A DNA stretch of 54,842 nucleotides, from positions 1 to 54,842 of the IMG/VR virus record IMGVR_UViG_3300035691_000006; one strand, written 5' to 3'. Made by a program: the position numbers and the translations under genes. The notes under the pieces were generated by a model that saw only the letters and a list, made by a program, of their open reading frames with translations, was not told where the DNA came from and searched no databases. The DNA is from a virus. Numbering within the stretch: position 1 is the stretch's first letter; each line of letters opens with the position of its first letter. This document shows, piece by piece, positions 14,008 through 23,435 of the stretch.

Positions 14008-14315
14008 TGCGGCTCGACGACCAGTACATCGCCGAGGTGCTCGCCCTAGCGGAGCGGAACATCGGTCCCGGCGAGTTCTCGCACATGCCGATTCACGTCG
14101 ATGCTGCGTTTCTGCGCGACGTGCTCACCGAGCTACGGGACCGACGGAAGCTGGGCCCGGTCGTCCTTGGGGACACGGTCCACGCCACCATCGCCCTGAC
14201 CGGACTGGAGCGGCTCAAGAACCAGGGATCCAAGATCGAGGAGTTGCTCGACGCGCGTCTTGCGGTCGCGCGCGCGACGATCCTGGCGATGATCGAGAAG
14301 GGGCGTGCGGCATGA
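14007..14315 (+). CDS. Small helical protein of unknown function
   Basis: 102 residues from the ATG at 14007 (TGATG); an in-frame GTG at 14004 is equally possible. Helical, with a central LRDVLTELRDRRKLGP. No domain recognised. Confidence 0.6.
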   Translation: MRLDDQYIAEVLALAERNIGPGEFSHMPIHVDAAFLRDVLTELRDRRKLGPVVLGDTVHATIALTGLERLKNQGSKIEELLDARLAVARATILAMIEKGRAA

Positions 14316-14551
14316 GCAGGGACAGCCTTCTCGAGCCACTGTCTTCCAGCACGGCCATCCTCGGGACCTGCAAGGACTGCCGGTTCTACTGCGCGAAGGA
14401 GCAGGAGTGCCGCGCGAACCCGCCGCAAGCGTTCCCGATGCCCGGCAAGAGTTCGCTGACGGGTGAGCCGCGGCTCAACATCGTCGGGATCTGGCCGAGC
14501 GCGAGGCCGGAGCTGTGGTGCGGGGCCTTCAAGGAGAGGGCCCAGGGATGA
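14312..14551 (+). CDS. Small Cys-rich phage protein
   Basis: 79 residues, ATGA overlap. CKDCRFYCAKEQECRANPP then a late WCGAF: this Cys spacing, with a Pro after the third cluster, recurs in small phage zinc-binding proteins. Role unknown. Confidence 0.65.
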   Translation: MSRDSLLEPLSSSTAILGTCKDCRFYCAKEQECRANPPQAFPMPGKSSLTGEPRLNIVGIWPSARPELWCGAFKERAQG

Positions 14552-14772
14552 TCTGGCGCGTCCCGCACTGGATCGGCGTGGCGCTGCTCCACGTCGCCCG
14601 CCTCCTGTCGTGGCTGCTTCTGCCGGCAAAGACGGACACCCGTCTCTGGGACCGCGACCTGTGCCGCTGGGGGATGCACAACGACGAGTACGACCACGCC
14701 CCTTGGCCTGGCGATCTCCGCTGGAAGTGCCGCCGGTGCGGGCGTGAGTGGACCCACCCGAGGATGGTCTGA
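14548..14772 (+). CDS. Small membrane-associated zinc-knuckle protein
   Basis: 74 residues, ATGA overlap. A hydrophobic helix near the start (WIGVALLHVARLLSWLLL), then a soluble part with CRRCGREWTHP, which looks like half of a zinc ribbon (paired perhaps with the earlier Cys). Unknown role. Confidence 0.55.
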   Translation: MIWRVPHWIGVALLHVARLLSWLLLPAKTDTRLWDRDLCRWGMHNDEYDHAPWPGDLRWKCRRCGREWTHPRMV

Positions 14773-14960
14773 TGTGGTCCCGATCGACCAGGCAGCGCAG
14801 GGCGGCGCTGCGGAGAAAGTTCGGAGCCTTCTCGGGCGTTCAGCGGACGATCTGGTCCCAGTGGCGCACCGTCTCGGTGCCGCGTCGTTTCGGTATGGAT
14901 ACGGCCTGGATTCAGAAGGCCCTGAACCTCGCCTATGAGCGGCTGAAGGCGGGCGCGTGA
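14772..14960 (+). CDS. Small basic protein before terminase large subunit
   Basis: 62 residues, TGATG overlap. Strongly basic N-terminal half (RSTRQRRAALRRKFGAF) and an aromatic C-terminal half. Might bind nucleic acid. No family recognised. Confidence 0.55.
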   Translation: MWSRSTRQRRAALRRKFGAFSGVQRTIWSQWRTVSVPRRFGMDTAWIQKALNLAYERLKAGA

Positions 14961-16438
14961 GTGCGATCCGTGTCCTGCTCACCCTGGTGGTCGCCGTGGC
15001 CGTGACCGGCGGCCGTCCAGCGGCGGCCTCGGTTCGTCTCCCGCACGACTTCTCCCCGCGCTGGTACCAGCGCCCGTTCATGCAGTTCTTCACGGACGGA
15101 GGCTCGGACGGACGGGGAAAGACGGCGGTGGAGGTGATGCACCGCCGCGGCGGCAAGGACCTGATGGGCGCCCACACGGGAGTCATGCTGATGCACCGTC
15201 GGATCGGCGCCTACTGGCATACGTTTCCGACATTCGAGCAAGGACGCAAGGCGATTTGGGAAGGCTTCCGCTCCGACGGCAAGCGGATCATCGACAACGT
15301 GTTCCCGGCCGAGATCGTCAAGCGCCGGGACAACCAGCAGATGATGGTCGAGCTCAAGTGCGGGTCTATCTACCGCATCATGGGCACCGACAAGATCGAG
15401 AACGTCGGCGCCGGCCCGGTCGGCGTGCTGCACAGCGAGTACAGCATCGCGAAGCCGAAGGCGGCGGACATGATCGCCCCGATGCTCCGCGAGAACGACG
15501 GCTGGGAGGCGTATCTCTACACGCCCCGGGGCAACAACCACGGCAAGCGGCTGTTCGACCGCATGAAGGTCGCCGCGGCGCAGAACCCACGCCACAACTT
15601 CTGCGAGCTTCGGACGCTCTACGACACCCGGGCCTACGATCCGGAGCAGACGTTCTCCAAGGAGCGCGAGCGCGGACGTCCCGAGGCGATCATCCGGCAG
15701 GAGTACCTCTGCGACTGGACCGCCGCGAACGTCGGTGCCGTCTACGGAGACCTGATCGAGGCGATCGAGAAGTCGGGCCGGGTGTGCGACTTCGAGCCGG
15801 ACAAGGCGCGCGCCTTCACGACCTGGGACTTAGGCGGAGCCGGCGCCCGAGGGGACGCCACCTGCTTCTGGCTCTGGGCCGCGCGGGAGGACGGGGCGGA
15901 CTTCCTCGACTACTGCGAGGGGCAGGGGAAGACCCTCGACTACTACATGGACGAGGCGGACCGCCGCGCCTCCCTGGCCGGCGTCCGGGTCGTCAAGCAC
16001 GAGTTCCCCCACGACGCCCGAGCGAAGCACCTCACGGGCGCATCGGTCATCGAGCAGGCCATCGCGCGGTGGGGCGTGGAGCGCGTCGGAATCTACCCCG
16101 AGGACTCGTTCCTGAACGGGATCCAGGCGCTCCGGTGGCTACTCCAGCGCAACGTTCGGTTCCACCCTCGCTGCCAGGAGGGGCTCGAGGCGCTCAAGGC
16201 CTACCACTACGAGTGGGACGAGGACCGCAAGACGTTCTCGAACCAGCCGGTCCACGACTGGAGTTCGCACCCGTCCGACGCGGCCCGCGGCGTTGCCCTC
16301 GTCGCTCGCCGGGCCGAGGAATCCACCCGCGTCGAGAAGCCGGACGAGCGCCCCGTCGCAACCGAGGCTGACGGTGCCTTCACACTGGACGACCTATGGC
16401 GTGCTCGCGACAACTCGCGCCGCTGGAACCGGGACTGA
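14957..16438 (+). CDS. terL: Terminase large subunit
   Basis: 493 residues from GTG 14957 (GTGA overlap). The ATPase has the Walker A variant HRRGGKD (about 64-70) used by many phage terminases, and SEYS (about 160-163) in the coupling region. The nuclease half begins TTWDLGGAGARGDATCFWLW with its catalytic Asp, has FPHDARAKH and WSSHPSDAARG. Odd: the first 25 residues look like a signal peptide (VLLTLVVAVAVTG, then PAAAS), so an internal GTG near codon 17 may be the real start. It cuts and pumps DNA into the prohead. Confidence 0.92.
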   Translation: MSAIRVLLTLVVAVAVTGGRPAAASVRLPHDFSPRWYQRPFMQFFTDGGSDGRGKTAVEVMHRRGGKDLMGAHTGVMLMHRRIGAYWHTFPTFEQGRKAIWEGFRSDGKRIIDNVFPAEIVKRRDNQQMMVELKCGSIYRIMGTDKIENVGAGPVGVLHSEYSIAKPKAADMIAPMLRENDGWEAYLYTPRGNNHGKRLFDRMKVAAAQNPRHNFCELRTLYDTRAYDPEQTFSKERERGRPEAIIRQEYLCDWTAANVGAVYGDLIEAIEKSGRVCDFEPDKARAFTTWDLGGAGARGDATCFWLWAAREDGADFLDYCEGQGKTLDYYMDEADRRASLAGVRVVKHEFPHDARAKHLTGASVIEQAIARWGVERVGIYPEDSFLNGIQALRWLLQRNVRFHPRCQEGLEALKAYHYEWDEDRKTFSNQPVHDWSSHPSDAARGVALVARRAEESTRVEKPDERPVATEADGAFTLDDLWRARDNSRRWNRD

Positions 16439-16447
16439 GGGGACTAG

Positions 16448-18673
16448 ATGGCCAAGGCTAAGCCGATCGCGACCGAGCCGGAGAAGACCATCGAGGGGCA
16501 GTTCGAGGAGACCCCCGAGGGCTGGAACCGGTACTGGGACACGGAGTTCCGGGCGGCCCGCGAGGACAGCGGCGAGGACTGGTTCGGCATCAAGGCCTTC
16601 CAGGAGAAGGGCGCCAAGGTCGTCAAGCGCTACCGGGCGAAGAAGGCGGGCAGCCTCTCCGCGAACGACGCCCGGATCAACATCTTCCCATCGAACATCC
16701 AGACCCAGCGCGCGATCCTCGTCGGCAACACCCCGAAGTGCGAGGTGGCGCGCCGGTTCGAGGACTCCGAGGACGATGACGCCCGGGTCGCCGCGACGAT
16801 GCTGGAGCGGATCCTGAACACCGGGCTCGAGAACGAGTCCAAGGGGTTCTCCGCGGTCATCGCGAAGTGCACCGAGGATCGGCTGCTCCCGGGGATGTGT
16901 GGCTCGCGGGTCGAGTTCTCCGCGGAGTTCGAGCAGATCCCGGAGATCCCCGCGAAGATGGGGCCATGCCCGGCGTGCCAGGGCTCGGGGCAGGTCGCGG
17001 CGCCTCTGCCGATGCCAATGCAGCCCACGGTTCCCGGGATGATGCCGCCCGGTCCGAGCCTGGGCGATGCATTCGGCGGCGAGCCGGCGCCCTGCGATGC
17101 TTGCCAGGGTTCAGGCCAACGTGAACTCGCCCCCGCGGTCCCTGCCCAGGAGAAGCCGACCAACGAGAAGGCCGAGCCGGTCTACGCCAACTGGCGCGAT
17201 CAGCTCTGGAACCAGGCTCGGACCTCCGATGAACTCCGCTGGTGGGCCTTCTCCGCCGACATGGGCCGGAAGCAGCTCGTCGAGGCGTTCGGAGACGAGG
17301 GCAAGAAGATCCCGCTCTCCCTTGGCAAGGGCAGGGGCAGCGGCGAGAACAAGAAGGACACCCCGTGGTCGCGCGCCCGGGTCTGGGAAATCTGGTCGAA
17401 GGAGTACCGGCGCGTCTTTTACCGGGTGGAGGGGCACAAGCGTGTCTTCTGGCACGTCGACAACCCGGAGGGCGAGGATCCGCTCGGGCTCGAGGACTTT
17501 TGGCCGTTCCCGCTGCCGATGATGGCGAACGCCACCACCGACGCCTACCTGCCCACCGCCGACTACGACTACGCCCGGGACCTCTATGACGAGGCGGACG
17601 AGCTCACGAGCCGCATCCGCGGGATCGTGAAGGCGATCAAGGTCGCCGGCTGCTACGACCGATCGAACAAGGCCCTGGGCCGGCTCCTCGACGAGGCGTG
17701 CGAACTGGAACTCATCCCCACGTCCAACTGGGCCGAGTTCATGGCCAAGGGCGGCATGGCCGGCGCCTTCCAACTCCTGCCCATCCAGGAGATGGTCAAC
17801 ACCGTCCAGGCCCTCGTGGCCCAGCGCAACATGGTGATCGAGCAGATTTTCCAGATCACCGGGCTCGGGGACATCATCCGGGGCCAGCAGACCCAGAGCG
17901 AGACGGCGACCACCTCGGCGATCAAGGCCCGGTTCGCCTCGGTCCGCCTCCAGGATCTCCAGAAGGAGGTGGCGCGCTACGCCACCGACCTCCAGCGCAT
18001 CCGGAAAGAGGTCATTGCCAAGCACTTCTCGATCGAGACCATCATCGAGCAGTCCTGCATCATGCGGAGCGAGGACGGGAAGGACCCGCAGCGCATCATG
18101 CGGGCCGCCCAGCTTATCAAGGACCGGCACCTCGACTTCCGAGTGGTGGTGAAGCCGGAGCAGATCAGCCTACAGGACTGGGCCCAACTCAAGCAGCAGC
18201 GGAGCGAGGTGCTCTCCGGCCTCGGCGCCTACTTCCAGTCGATGATGCCGCTCGTGCAGCTTTCGATGCCGGGCGGGCCGGCGGCGATGCAGCCCGCGCT
18301 CGCCTTCATCTTCCGCACCGCGCAGTGGCTCGTCGCCGGGATGCCCGGGGCCTCCGGGGTCGAGTCGGCCTTCGACGCCTTCGTGGGTCAGGTCGAGAAG
18401 CTTGCCGAACAGGCCGCGCAACAGCCCCCGCGGCCTCCTCCGCCCGATCCGAAACTCCAGACGGCGCAGGTCAAGGCCGGCGCGGAGTCCACCAAGGCGC
18501 AGCTCGGGGTGGCTCAGGCGGTCATCGACGCCAAGGCCCACGCGGTCAAGACCGGGCTCGAGATCCAGAAGGCCCAACAGCAGCACGCGATGGGGATCCA
18601 GACCGAGGAAGCGAAGCAGCGGACCGAGGCCCTGAAGGCGATGAACACCGTCGTTCCGGGGGGGCAGCCGTAA
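16448..18673 (+). CDS. Portal protein, P22-like, with zinc-finger insert
   Basis: 741 residues. Dodecameric ring at the head vertex that DNA passes through. Portal pattern: WNRYWDTEFRAAREDSGEDWF at the start, INIFPSNIQTQ (77-87), GLGDIIRG in the crown-side half and a long helical C-terminus (residues about 640-740, rich in Q, K and A). An insert holds two CxxCxGxG elements (CPACQGSG from 174, CDACQGSG from 216) separated by a Pro/Met-rich loop, like DnaJ-type zinc fingers; this is unusual in portals. Confidence 0.88.
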   Translation: MAKAKPIATEPEKTIEGQFEETPEGWNRYWDTEFRAAREDSGEDWFGIKAFQEKGAKVVKRYRAKKAGSLSANDARINIFPSNIQTQRAILVGNTPKCEVARRFEDSEDDDARVAATMLERILNTGLENESKGFSAVIAKCTEDRLLPGMCGSRVEFSAEFEQIPEIPAKMGPCPACQGSGQVAAPLPMPMQPTVPGMMPPGPSLGDAFGGEPAPCDACQGSGQRELAPAVPAQEKPTNEKAEPVYANWRDQLWNQARTSDELRWWAFSADMGRKQLVEAFGDEGKKIPLSLGKGRGSGENKKDTPWSRARVWEIWSKEYRRVFYRVEGHKRVFWHVDNPEGEDPLGLEDFWPFPLPMMANATTDAYLPTADYDYARDLYDEADELTSRIRGIVKAIKVAGCYDRSNKALGRLLDEACELELIPTSNWAEFMAKGGMAGAFQLLPIQEMVNTVQALVAQRNMVIEQIFQITGLGDIIRGQQTQSETATTSAIKARFASVRLQDLQKEVARYATDLQRIRKEVIAKHFSIETIIEQSCIMRSEDGKDPQRIMRAAQLIKDRHLDFRVVVKPEQISLQDWAQLKQQRSEVLSGLGAYFQSMMPLVQLSMPGGPAAMQPALAFIFRTAQWLVAGMPGASGVESAFDAFVGQVEKLAEQAAQQPPRPPPPDPKLQTAQVKAGAESTKAQLGVAQAVIDAKAHAVKTGLEIQKAQQQHAMGIQTEEAKQRTEALKAMNTVVPGGQP

Positions 18674-19407
18674 TGGAGATCGTCACCCAGACGGAAGTCG
18701 GGAAGCACAACGCCGACCTCGGGATTTCCTCAGCGCGCATTCTCGAGGGCGGATCATGGAAGAAACAGCGGGTGGTGGTGCTCATCCCGAGCGCCAAGAC
18801 CCTTTCGGCCAAGGTCGCCCTCTCTCACTGGAACCTCATCTTTCCCCCGAACCAGGCGTCTTACCGGATCCTGGCTCTCGGGATGGAGGTGGGTGACGCC
18901 TACTCGCAGGCGATGGACTCGGTCCTCCAGAATCCCGAACTTTCCACCTGGGAGTTCGTCCTGACGCTGGAGGCGGACAACGCTCCGCCGCCGGACGGAC
19001 TCGTTAAGCTCATCCGCCGCATGGAGGAGCATCCGGAGTTGTCGGCGATCTCCGGGCTCTACTGGACGAAGGGCGAGGGCGGCGTCCCGCAAATCTGGGG
19101 CGACCCGAGCGATCCGGTGCTGAACTATCGGCCCCAGGTCCCGCGCCCCGGTGAGCTCGTCGAGTGCTGCGGGCTCGGGATGGGTTTCGTCCTTCATCGC
19201 ATGTCGATGTTCCGGGGCCTCGCCGAGAAGAAACTCGAGCGGCCGTGGTGGATGACGCTCTCGGGTGACGGTGGGGTCTCGACCCAGGATCTCTACTTCT
19301 GGCAGCGGGCGCGGCAGTTCGGGCACCGCTGCGCCGTCGACTGCGGAGTGCTGGTGGGACACCACGACCTGGAAGGCAAGTTCGGTCCGCCCGACATGAT
19401 GTGGTGA
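18673..19407 (+). CDS. GT-A-type glycosyltransferase-like protein
   Basis: 244 residues, TAATG overlap with the portal. Shows [19 protein letters not shown], then [20 protein letters not shown] where EAD stands in for the DxD metal site, then [17 protein letters not shown] and [12 protein letters not shown]. This is the phage glycosyltransferase-2-like pattern. It may glycosylate virion proteins or host surface sugars. With the epimerase and methyltransferase downstream it forms a modification cassette. Confidence 0.7.
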   Translation: MEIVTQTEVGKHNADLGISSARILEGGSWKKQRVVVLIPSAKTLSAKVALSHWNLIFPPNQASYRILALGMEVGDAYSQAMDSVLQNPELSTWEFVLTLEADNAPPPDGLVKLIRRMEEHPELSAISGLYWTKGEGGVPQIWGDPSDPVLNYRPQVPRPGELVECCGLGMGFVLHRMSMFRGLAEKKLERPWWMTLSGDGGVSTQDLYFWQRARQFGHRCAVDCGVLVGHHDLEGKFGPPDMMW

Positions 19408-19411
19408 CGCG

Positions 19412-19933
19412 ATGGGCCTACCACTCAGACTTGCCAAGAGCAGCCGCGTCCTCAACGAGACGCCACAGCAGCGAGCCCGTCGGCTTCAGCAGTGCCGAGA
19501 GCGTTACGAGCGCAACCGCGAGATGGCCAAGGCCGCGGCCAAGGCGTGGCGCGCCAAGAACCATGAGCGTGCGCGCGAGAGTTCAAGGGAGTGGAGGGAG
19601 GCGCACCCGGAGCGCGTCAGGGAACTGGGCCGCGAGTGGCGGAAGGACAACATCGAGCGCATCAAAAAGATCGAGCGCGCCAAGACTCTGGCGAAGTACG
19701 GCATCACCACCGCTCGCTTCGCCGCAATGCTGGCCGATCAGGGCGGAAAGTGCGCCATCTGCGGAACTTCCGAGCCCGGCGGGCGCGGGGCCTTCCATGT
19801 CGATCACTGCCACGTCACCGGCGTCGTTCGCGGCCTGCTCTGCCAGGGATGCAACGCGCGCCTGGGTTGGTTCGAGAAGTACCAGTTGGAAACCATGAAC
19901 TATCTGATGGCGAGTGCCCAGGAGGTCGCATGA
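19412..19933 (+). CDS. HNH endonuclease, endonuclease VII type
   Basis: 173 residues. The basic N-terminal half is a highly charged helix with repeated ERxREL-like text. The C-terminal half is the endonuclease VII fold: [40 protein letters not shown] and [10 protein letters not shown], with a four-Cys zinc site and catalytic His. Such genes either resolve branched DNA or are mobile homing nucleases. Its place inside a sugar cassette suggests mobility. Confidence 0.88.
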   Translation: MGLPLRLAKSSRVLNETPQQRARRLQQCRERYERNREMAKAAAKAWRAKNHERARESSREWREAHPERVRELGREWRKDNIERIKKIERAKTLAKYGITTARFAAMLADQGGKCAICGTSEPGGRGAFHVDHCHVTGVVRGLLCQGCNARLGWFEKYQLETMNYLMASAQEVA

Positions 19934-20916
19934 CGGTCGCGATGGTGACGGGTGGGGCGGGCTTCATGGGGCACCACCTCGTGGAGCACATTCTCAAGAA
20001 CACCGACTGGCAGGTCATTCTCCTCGACCGACTCGACACGTCCGGTAATCTCAACCGTGTAGCCCAGATCGGCGGGTGGGAGCAGTACCGGACCCGCTGC
20101 CGCTGGGTGTGGCACGACCTCAAGGCGCCCATCTCGAGCCAGCTCGCCCAGCAGATCGGTCCGGTGGACTACGTCTTCCACCTCGCCGCCGGGACCCACG
20201 TCGACCGGTCGATTACGCATCCCGCGGAGTTCGTCTACGACAACGTCTGCGGGACGGCCCACATCCTCGACTTCTGTCGCTGGGCAGAGCCCGAGCGGAT
20301 GATCTACTTCTCGACGGACGAGGTGTTCGGTCCGGCGCCCACGGGAACCAACTATCGCGAGTGGGACCGCTACAACTCGGGCAACCCCTACGCGGCGACG
20401 AAGGCGGGCGCGGAGGAGCTGTGCCTCGCCTACCACAACACGTTCGGCCTGCCGGTCACCATCCAACACACGATGAATCTGATCGGCGAGCGCCAGCACG
20501 TCGAGAAGATGGTCCCCAACACCATAGCCAAGGTTCGCGACGGGAAGACCGTCACCATCCACGCGGACAAGACAAGGACCACGCCCGGGTCGCGGTTCTA
20601 CATCCACTGCCGGAACGTGGCCGATGCCTCGATGTTCATCCTCAAGAACGGGAAGGCGGGCGACAAGTACAACGTCGTGGGTCAGCGCGAGGTCAACAAC
20701 CTCGAGTTGGCGCAGATGATCGCCGACGTCCAGGGCAAGAAGCTGAGTTACGAGTTGGTCGACTTCCACAGCAGCCGACCCGGTCACGATCTCCGGTACG
20801 GCCTCGATGGCGGGAAGCTCGCGGCGATGGGGTGGAAGCCACCCGTCGCATTCGAGCAGAGCCTCGAGCGCGTCGTGAAGTGGACGCTCGACCATCCGGA
20901 GTGGCTCCACGGCTAG
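19930..20916 (+). CDS. NAD-dependent nucleotide-sugar epimerase/dehydratase
   Basis: 328 residues, ATGA overlap. Extended short-chain dehydrogenase: [15 protein letters not shown] (NAD-binding GxxGxxG), [23 protein letters not shown] and the catalytic YAATK (Tyr-x-x-x-Lys) about residues 157-161. The STDEVFG and overall length are those of dTDP-glucose 4,6-dehydratase. It would make or change an activated sugar, plausibly for the glycosyltransferase two genes upstream. Confidence 0.88.
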   Translation: MTVAMVTGGAGFMGHHLVEHILKNTDWQVILLDRLDTSGNLNRVAQIGGWEQYRTRCRWVWHDLKAPISSQLAQQIGPVDYVFHLAAGTHVDRSITHPAEFVYDNVCGTAHILDFCRWAEPERMIYFSTDEVFGPAPTGTNYREWDRYNSGNPYAATKAGAEELCLAYHNTFGLPVTIQHTMNLIGERQHVEKMVPNTIAKVRDGKTVTIHADKTRTTPGSRFYIHCRNVADASMFILKNGKAGDKYNVVGQREVNNLELAQMIADVQGKKLSYELVDFHSSRPGHDLRYGLDGGKLAAMGWKPPVAFEQSLERVVKWTLDHPEWLHG

Positions 20917-20948
20917 CCCGCCAACCCCGCATTCACCCAGGAGACACC

Positions 20949-21518
20949 ATGTCGAACGAGACCGCCGCGAGTTCCACCCCCGAGCTGACCGTCGTCGCAC
21001 CAACCCCGCTGCGCCTCGACCTGGGGTGTGGAAAGGCGAAGAAGGAGGGATTCACGGGCGTCGACTGCCGCGAGTTCCCCGGGGTCGATGTGGTCTGCGA
21101 CCTCGGGAAGGCGCAGTGGCCGTGGGACGATGACTCGGTGGACGAGATCCACTGCTCCCACCTCGTCGAGCATCTCAACTCGGCGGAGCGGATCCACTTC
21201 GTGAACGAGGCGCACCGGGTCATGAAGAAGGGCGCCAAGGCCCTCATCATCACGCCGCACTGGTGCTCGACCCGGGCCTACGGGGACCTGACGCACCAGT
21301 GGCCGCCGGTCTCGGAGTTCTGGTTCTTCTACCTCCAGAAGGCGTGGCGGGCGGTGAACGCTCCGCACAACGACGCCTACACCTGCGACTTCGATGCGAC
21401 CTGGGGCTACGGGCTCAACCCGAAGCTGACGGTTCGCGCCCAGGAGGCGCAGCAGTTCGCGATCGAGTTCTACAAGGAGGCCTGCATGGACACGGTGGCG
21501 ACCCTGGTGAAGCGGTGA
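20949..21518 (+). CDS. SAM-dependent methyltransferase (Methyltransf_11 type)
   Basis: 189 residues behind AGGAGACACC. AdoMet motif I PLRLDLGCGKAKKEGFTGVD, acidic loop VVCDLGKAQWPWDDDSVDEI and HLVEHL define a class I methyltransferase. No DPPY or Cys motif, so it acts on a small molecule, sugar or protein rather than DNA. Probably works with the sugar cassette. Confidence 0.8.
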   Translation: MSNETAASSTPELTVVAPTPLRLDLGCGKAKKEGFTGVDCREFPGVDVVCDLGKAQWPWDDDSVDEIHCSHLVEHLNSAERIHFVNEAHRVMKKGAKALIITPHWCSTRAYGDLTHQWPPVSEFWFFYLQKAWRAVNAPHNDAYTCDFDATWGYGLNPKLTVRAQEAQQFAIEFYKEACMDTVATLVKR

Positions 21519-21634
21519 GCGAACCTGCCGTCCGCGTCGTCTGCTGGAAGTGCGGAGATCCTCTCGGGACGGAGAGAGGGGCGGATGGCTATAGCTGCCC
21601 GGTCTGCCGACCGTGCCAACTGTGCGGCGGATAG
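21515..21634 (+). CDS. 39-residue zinc-ribbon protein
   Basis: GTG overlaps the methyltransferase stop. CWKCGDP, CPVC and CQLCGG give six Cys in a 39-residue product, enough for one or two zinc sites. Unknown role. Confidence 0.55.
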   Translation: MSEPAVRVVCWKCGDPLGTERGADGYSCPVCRPCQLCGG

Positions 21635-21661
21635 ATCGGACCGGACATCACCGGGCGCCCC

Positions 21662-21931
21662 ATGTGCTACGGGTGCGGGCCGATCGACATGATGCCGCGC
21701 GGGGCGCGCGCCAAACGCCGCGACGCACTGGAGAGCCGGATGGGCGAGGCATACAGCCGACTCCAAGCGGACCTCGCTACATCCCTGTTTCCCGTCTTCG
21801 TCGGTCCGCCGCTCCCGCCGGACCCGTGGCGCATCCTGGCTCTCCGGCGGCTGCGCGCGTGGTGGCTCAGCGTCCGCGAGTGGATCGCGGTTCACGTCCT
21901 GCGGGTCGAGGTGGCGGGGGACGACTGGTGA
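21662..21931 (+). CDS. Small protein of unknown function
   Basis: 89 residues from ATG; CYGCG at the extreme N-terminus, an Arg-rich middle and a C-terminal amphipathic helix (ILALRRLRAWWLSVREWIAVHVLR). Perhaps membrane-peripheral. Modest support. Confidence 0.45.
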   Translation: MCYGCGPIDMMPRGARAKRRDALESRMGEAYSRLQADLATSLFPVFVGPPLPPDPWRILALRRLRAWWLSVREWIAVHVLRVEVAGDDW

Positions 21932-22149
21932 CCATGGCCGTTCTCGCCCGATTCCCGTTCGAGCCTCGTCCGCCGGGACCGGGCCGCTGCCCTGGAGCGG
22001 ACGAGCAACGGCACCTTTTCTACGGCTGCTTCCACCGTGAGCCGTGCCGTTGCCGTTGCCTCTGCGGCATGACGCTGAGCGAGGCGAGTGAAGCCGGCGA
22101 GGCGTACCAACGAGCAATCCAGCAGCACACGGAAATGGGGTGTCCGTGA
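21928..22149 (+). CDS. Small Cys-rich protein
   Basis: 73 residues, GTG 21928 (GTGA overlap) or ATG 21934. CRCRCLCGMTLSEASE and an earlier FYGCFHREPC give a Cys-dense middle. The final helix reads EAYQRAIQQHTEMG. No family known to me. Confidence 0.5.
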   Translation: MTMAVLARFPFEPRPPGPGRCPGADEQRHLFYGCFHREPCRCRCLCGMTLSEASEAGEAYQRAIQQHTEMGCP

Positions 22150-22355
22150 CCCTCGGCGCCCCCGCCACCTGCGCCCGCTGCCTGGAGCCGTACACCTTCC
22201 AGGGCGCGTATCGGCTGCGCGACCCGCTGCCGGATGACCATCCGTTGCCGGCGCACCTCCGGTTCGAGAGCGAGGACGGTCGATACCTGATGTGCCCTAA
22301 GTGCGCCCGAGAGGGAGCGCGCTGGTTCGTGAAGTCGAAGCGAAAGGATGGCTGA
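22146..22355 (+). CDS. Small zinc-ribbon protein
   Basis: 69 residues from the GTG that overlaps the previous stop; an in-frame GTG at 22140 is an alternative. CARCLEPYTFQG and CPKCAREGARWF make a two-knuckle zinc ribbon. Unknown role. Confidence 0.6.
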   Translation: MTLGAPATCARCLEPYTFQGAYRLRDPLPDDHPLPAHLRFESEDGRYLMCPKCAREGARWFVKSKRKDG

Positions 22356-22831
22356 TGCGATACTTCCTCGACACCGAGTTCATGGAGTCCGGGCCGCGGG
22401 ACCCGATACGGCTCATCAGCATCGGCATCGCAGCCGAGGACGGCCGGACGTACTACGCCGAGGACGCCTCCGCGCCGCTCGATAAGGCGAACCCGTGGGT
22501 CCGACAGAACGTGATCCCGTTCCTCTGGGGGCCGCGCAAGGAGCGCCACGAGATCCGCTCGGACATCGCGATGTTCGTGGCGGATCCTGCGCCGGAGTTC
22601 TGGGGCTACTTCGCGGACTACGACTGGGTGGTGTTCTGCCAACTGTTCGGGTCCATGGTGGATCTGCCGCGCCACTTCCCTCAGTTCTGCATGGACCTCC
22701 AGCAGGTTGCCGCGATGCGTGGCGTTCCCCGTGAGTCGTTCGTCCCCGCCAAGGCAGAGCGAGAACACGACGCCCTGGCGGACGCGGTCTGGCACCGCGA
22801 CCTGTACCGATTCCTTGTGGGGGGCGCGTAA
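22355..22831 (+). CDS. DnaQ-like 3'-5' exonuclease (Rv2179c-type)
   Basis: 158 residues, TGATG overlap. DEDDh-type pattern: YFLDTEFMESG (D and E of Exo I), FWGYFADYDWVVFCQLFG (Exo II Asp) and KAEREHDALADAVWHRDL (His and Asp of Exo III). Start, length and the YFADYDW string match the small exoribonuclease group related to mycobacterial Rv2179c. It probably trims RNA or DNA ends. Its site in the head module is unusual. Confidence 0.78.
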   Translation: MRYFLDTEFMESGPRDPIRLISIGIAAEDGRTYYAEDASAPLDKANPWVRQNVIPFLWGPRKERHEIRSDIAMFVADPAPEFWGYFADYDWVVFCQLFGSMVDLPRHFPQFCMDLQQVAAMRGVPRESFVPAKAEREHDALADAVWHRDLYRFLVGGA

Positions 22832-23358
22832 TGGCCCGCGGAATGGCAAACGGAGAGGCGGTCGTCAGCCAAGCGCAGACCAAGGCCTTCGACGAGGGCT
22901 ACGACCGAGCCGGCCTCGGCAGGAGCCGGGGAGCGAAGGAGCGCGGCTCGTTCGTCTGGGACTCGGAGCGCAAGAAGCTCGTCCGGCCCTGGGAGATCGA
23001 GATGGACCAGACGCGCATGGCGAAGTTCGCCCCCATCTCAGTGGACCGTCACTACGAGAACGTGCGGTCCCCGATCGACGGCCACGTGTTCCGCTCCCGG
23101 CGCGACCACAAGGAGTACATGCGACGGAAGGGACTCACCACGATCGACGACTACAACGCCCCCGGGGGCGCATGGGACAAGGCGGAGGCGAAGCGGGCTC
23201 AGGGCTTCGCGGCCCCCGAGCAGAAGCGCGTGCGCCGCGATGCGATCGGGAAGCGCCTCTACGAGATCGAGAAGCTGCCACAGAAGGTCTACGACAAGCA
23301 GGTTCGCGAGGTCGCCATCCGCAGGGCGAAACGCGGGACCGCGGAGCCAACCGAGTAG
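22831..23358 (+). CDS. Conserved phage protein before scaffold
   Basis: 175 residues, TAATG overlap. The centre SVDRHYENVRSPIDGHVF, then SRRDHKEYMRRKGLTTIDDY, is a motif seen in head-region genes of other phages. The rest is charged and helical. Probably virion assembly related; no defined function. Confidence 0.65.
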   Translation: MARGMANGEAVVSQAQTKAFDEGYDRAGLGRSRGAKERGSFVWDSERKKLVRPWEIEMDQTRMAKFAPISVDRHYENVRSPIDGHVFRSRRDHKEYMRRKGLTTIDDYNAPGGAWDKAEAKRAQGFAAPEQKRVRRDAIGKRLYEIEKLPQKVYDKQVREVAIRRAKRGTAEPTE

Positions 23359-23435
23359 AGCGGCGAGTCGAGACACCGGGGCCGGCGAGCCCCGCCGCAG
23401 TTCCACCAAGCGAAGGGAGCACCCAGGAGTTCCAG

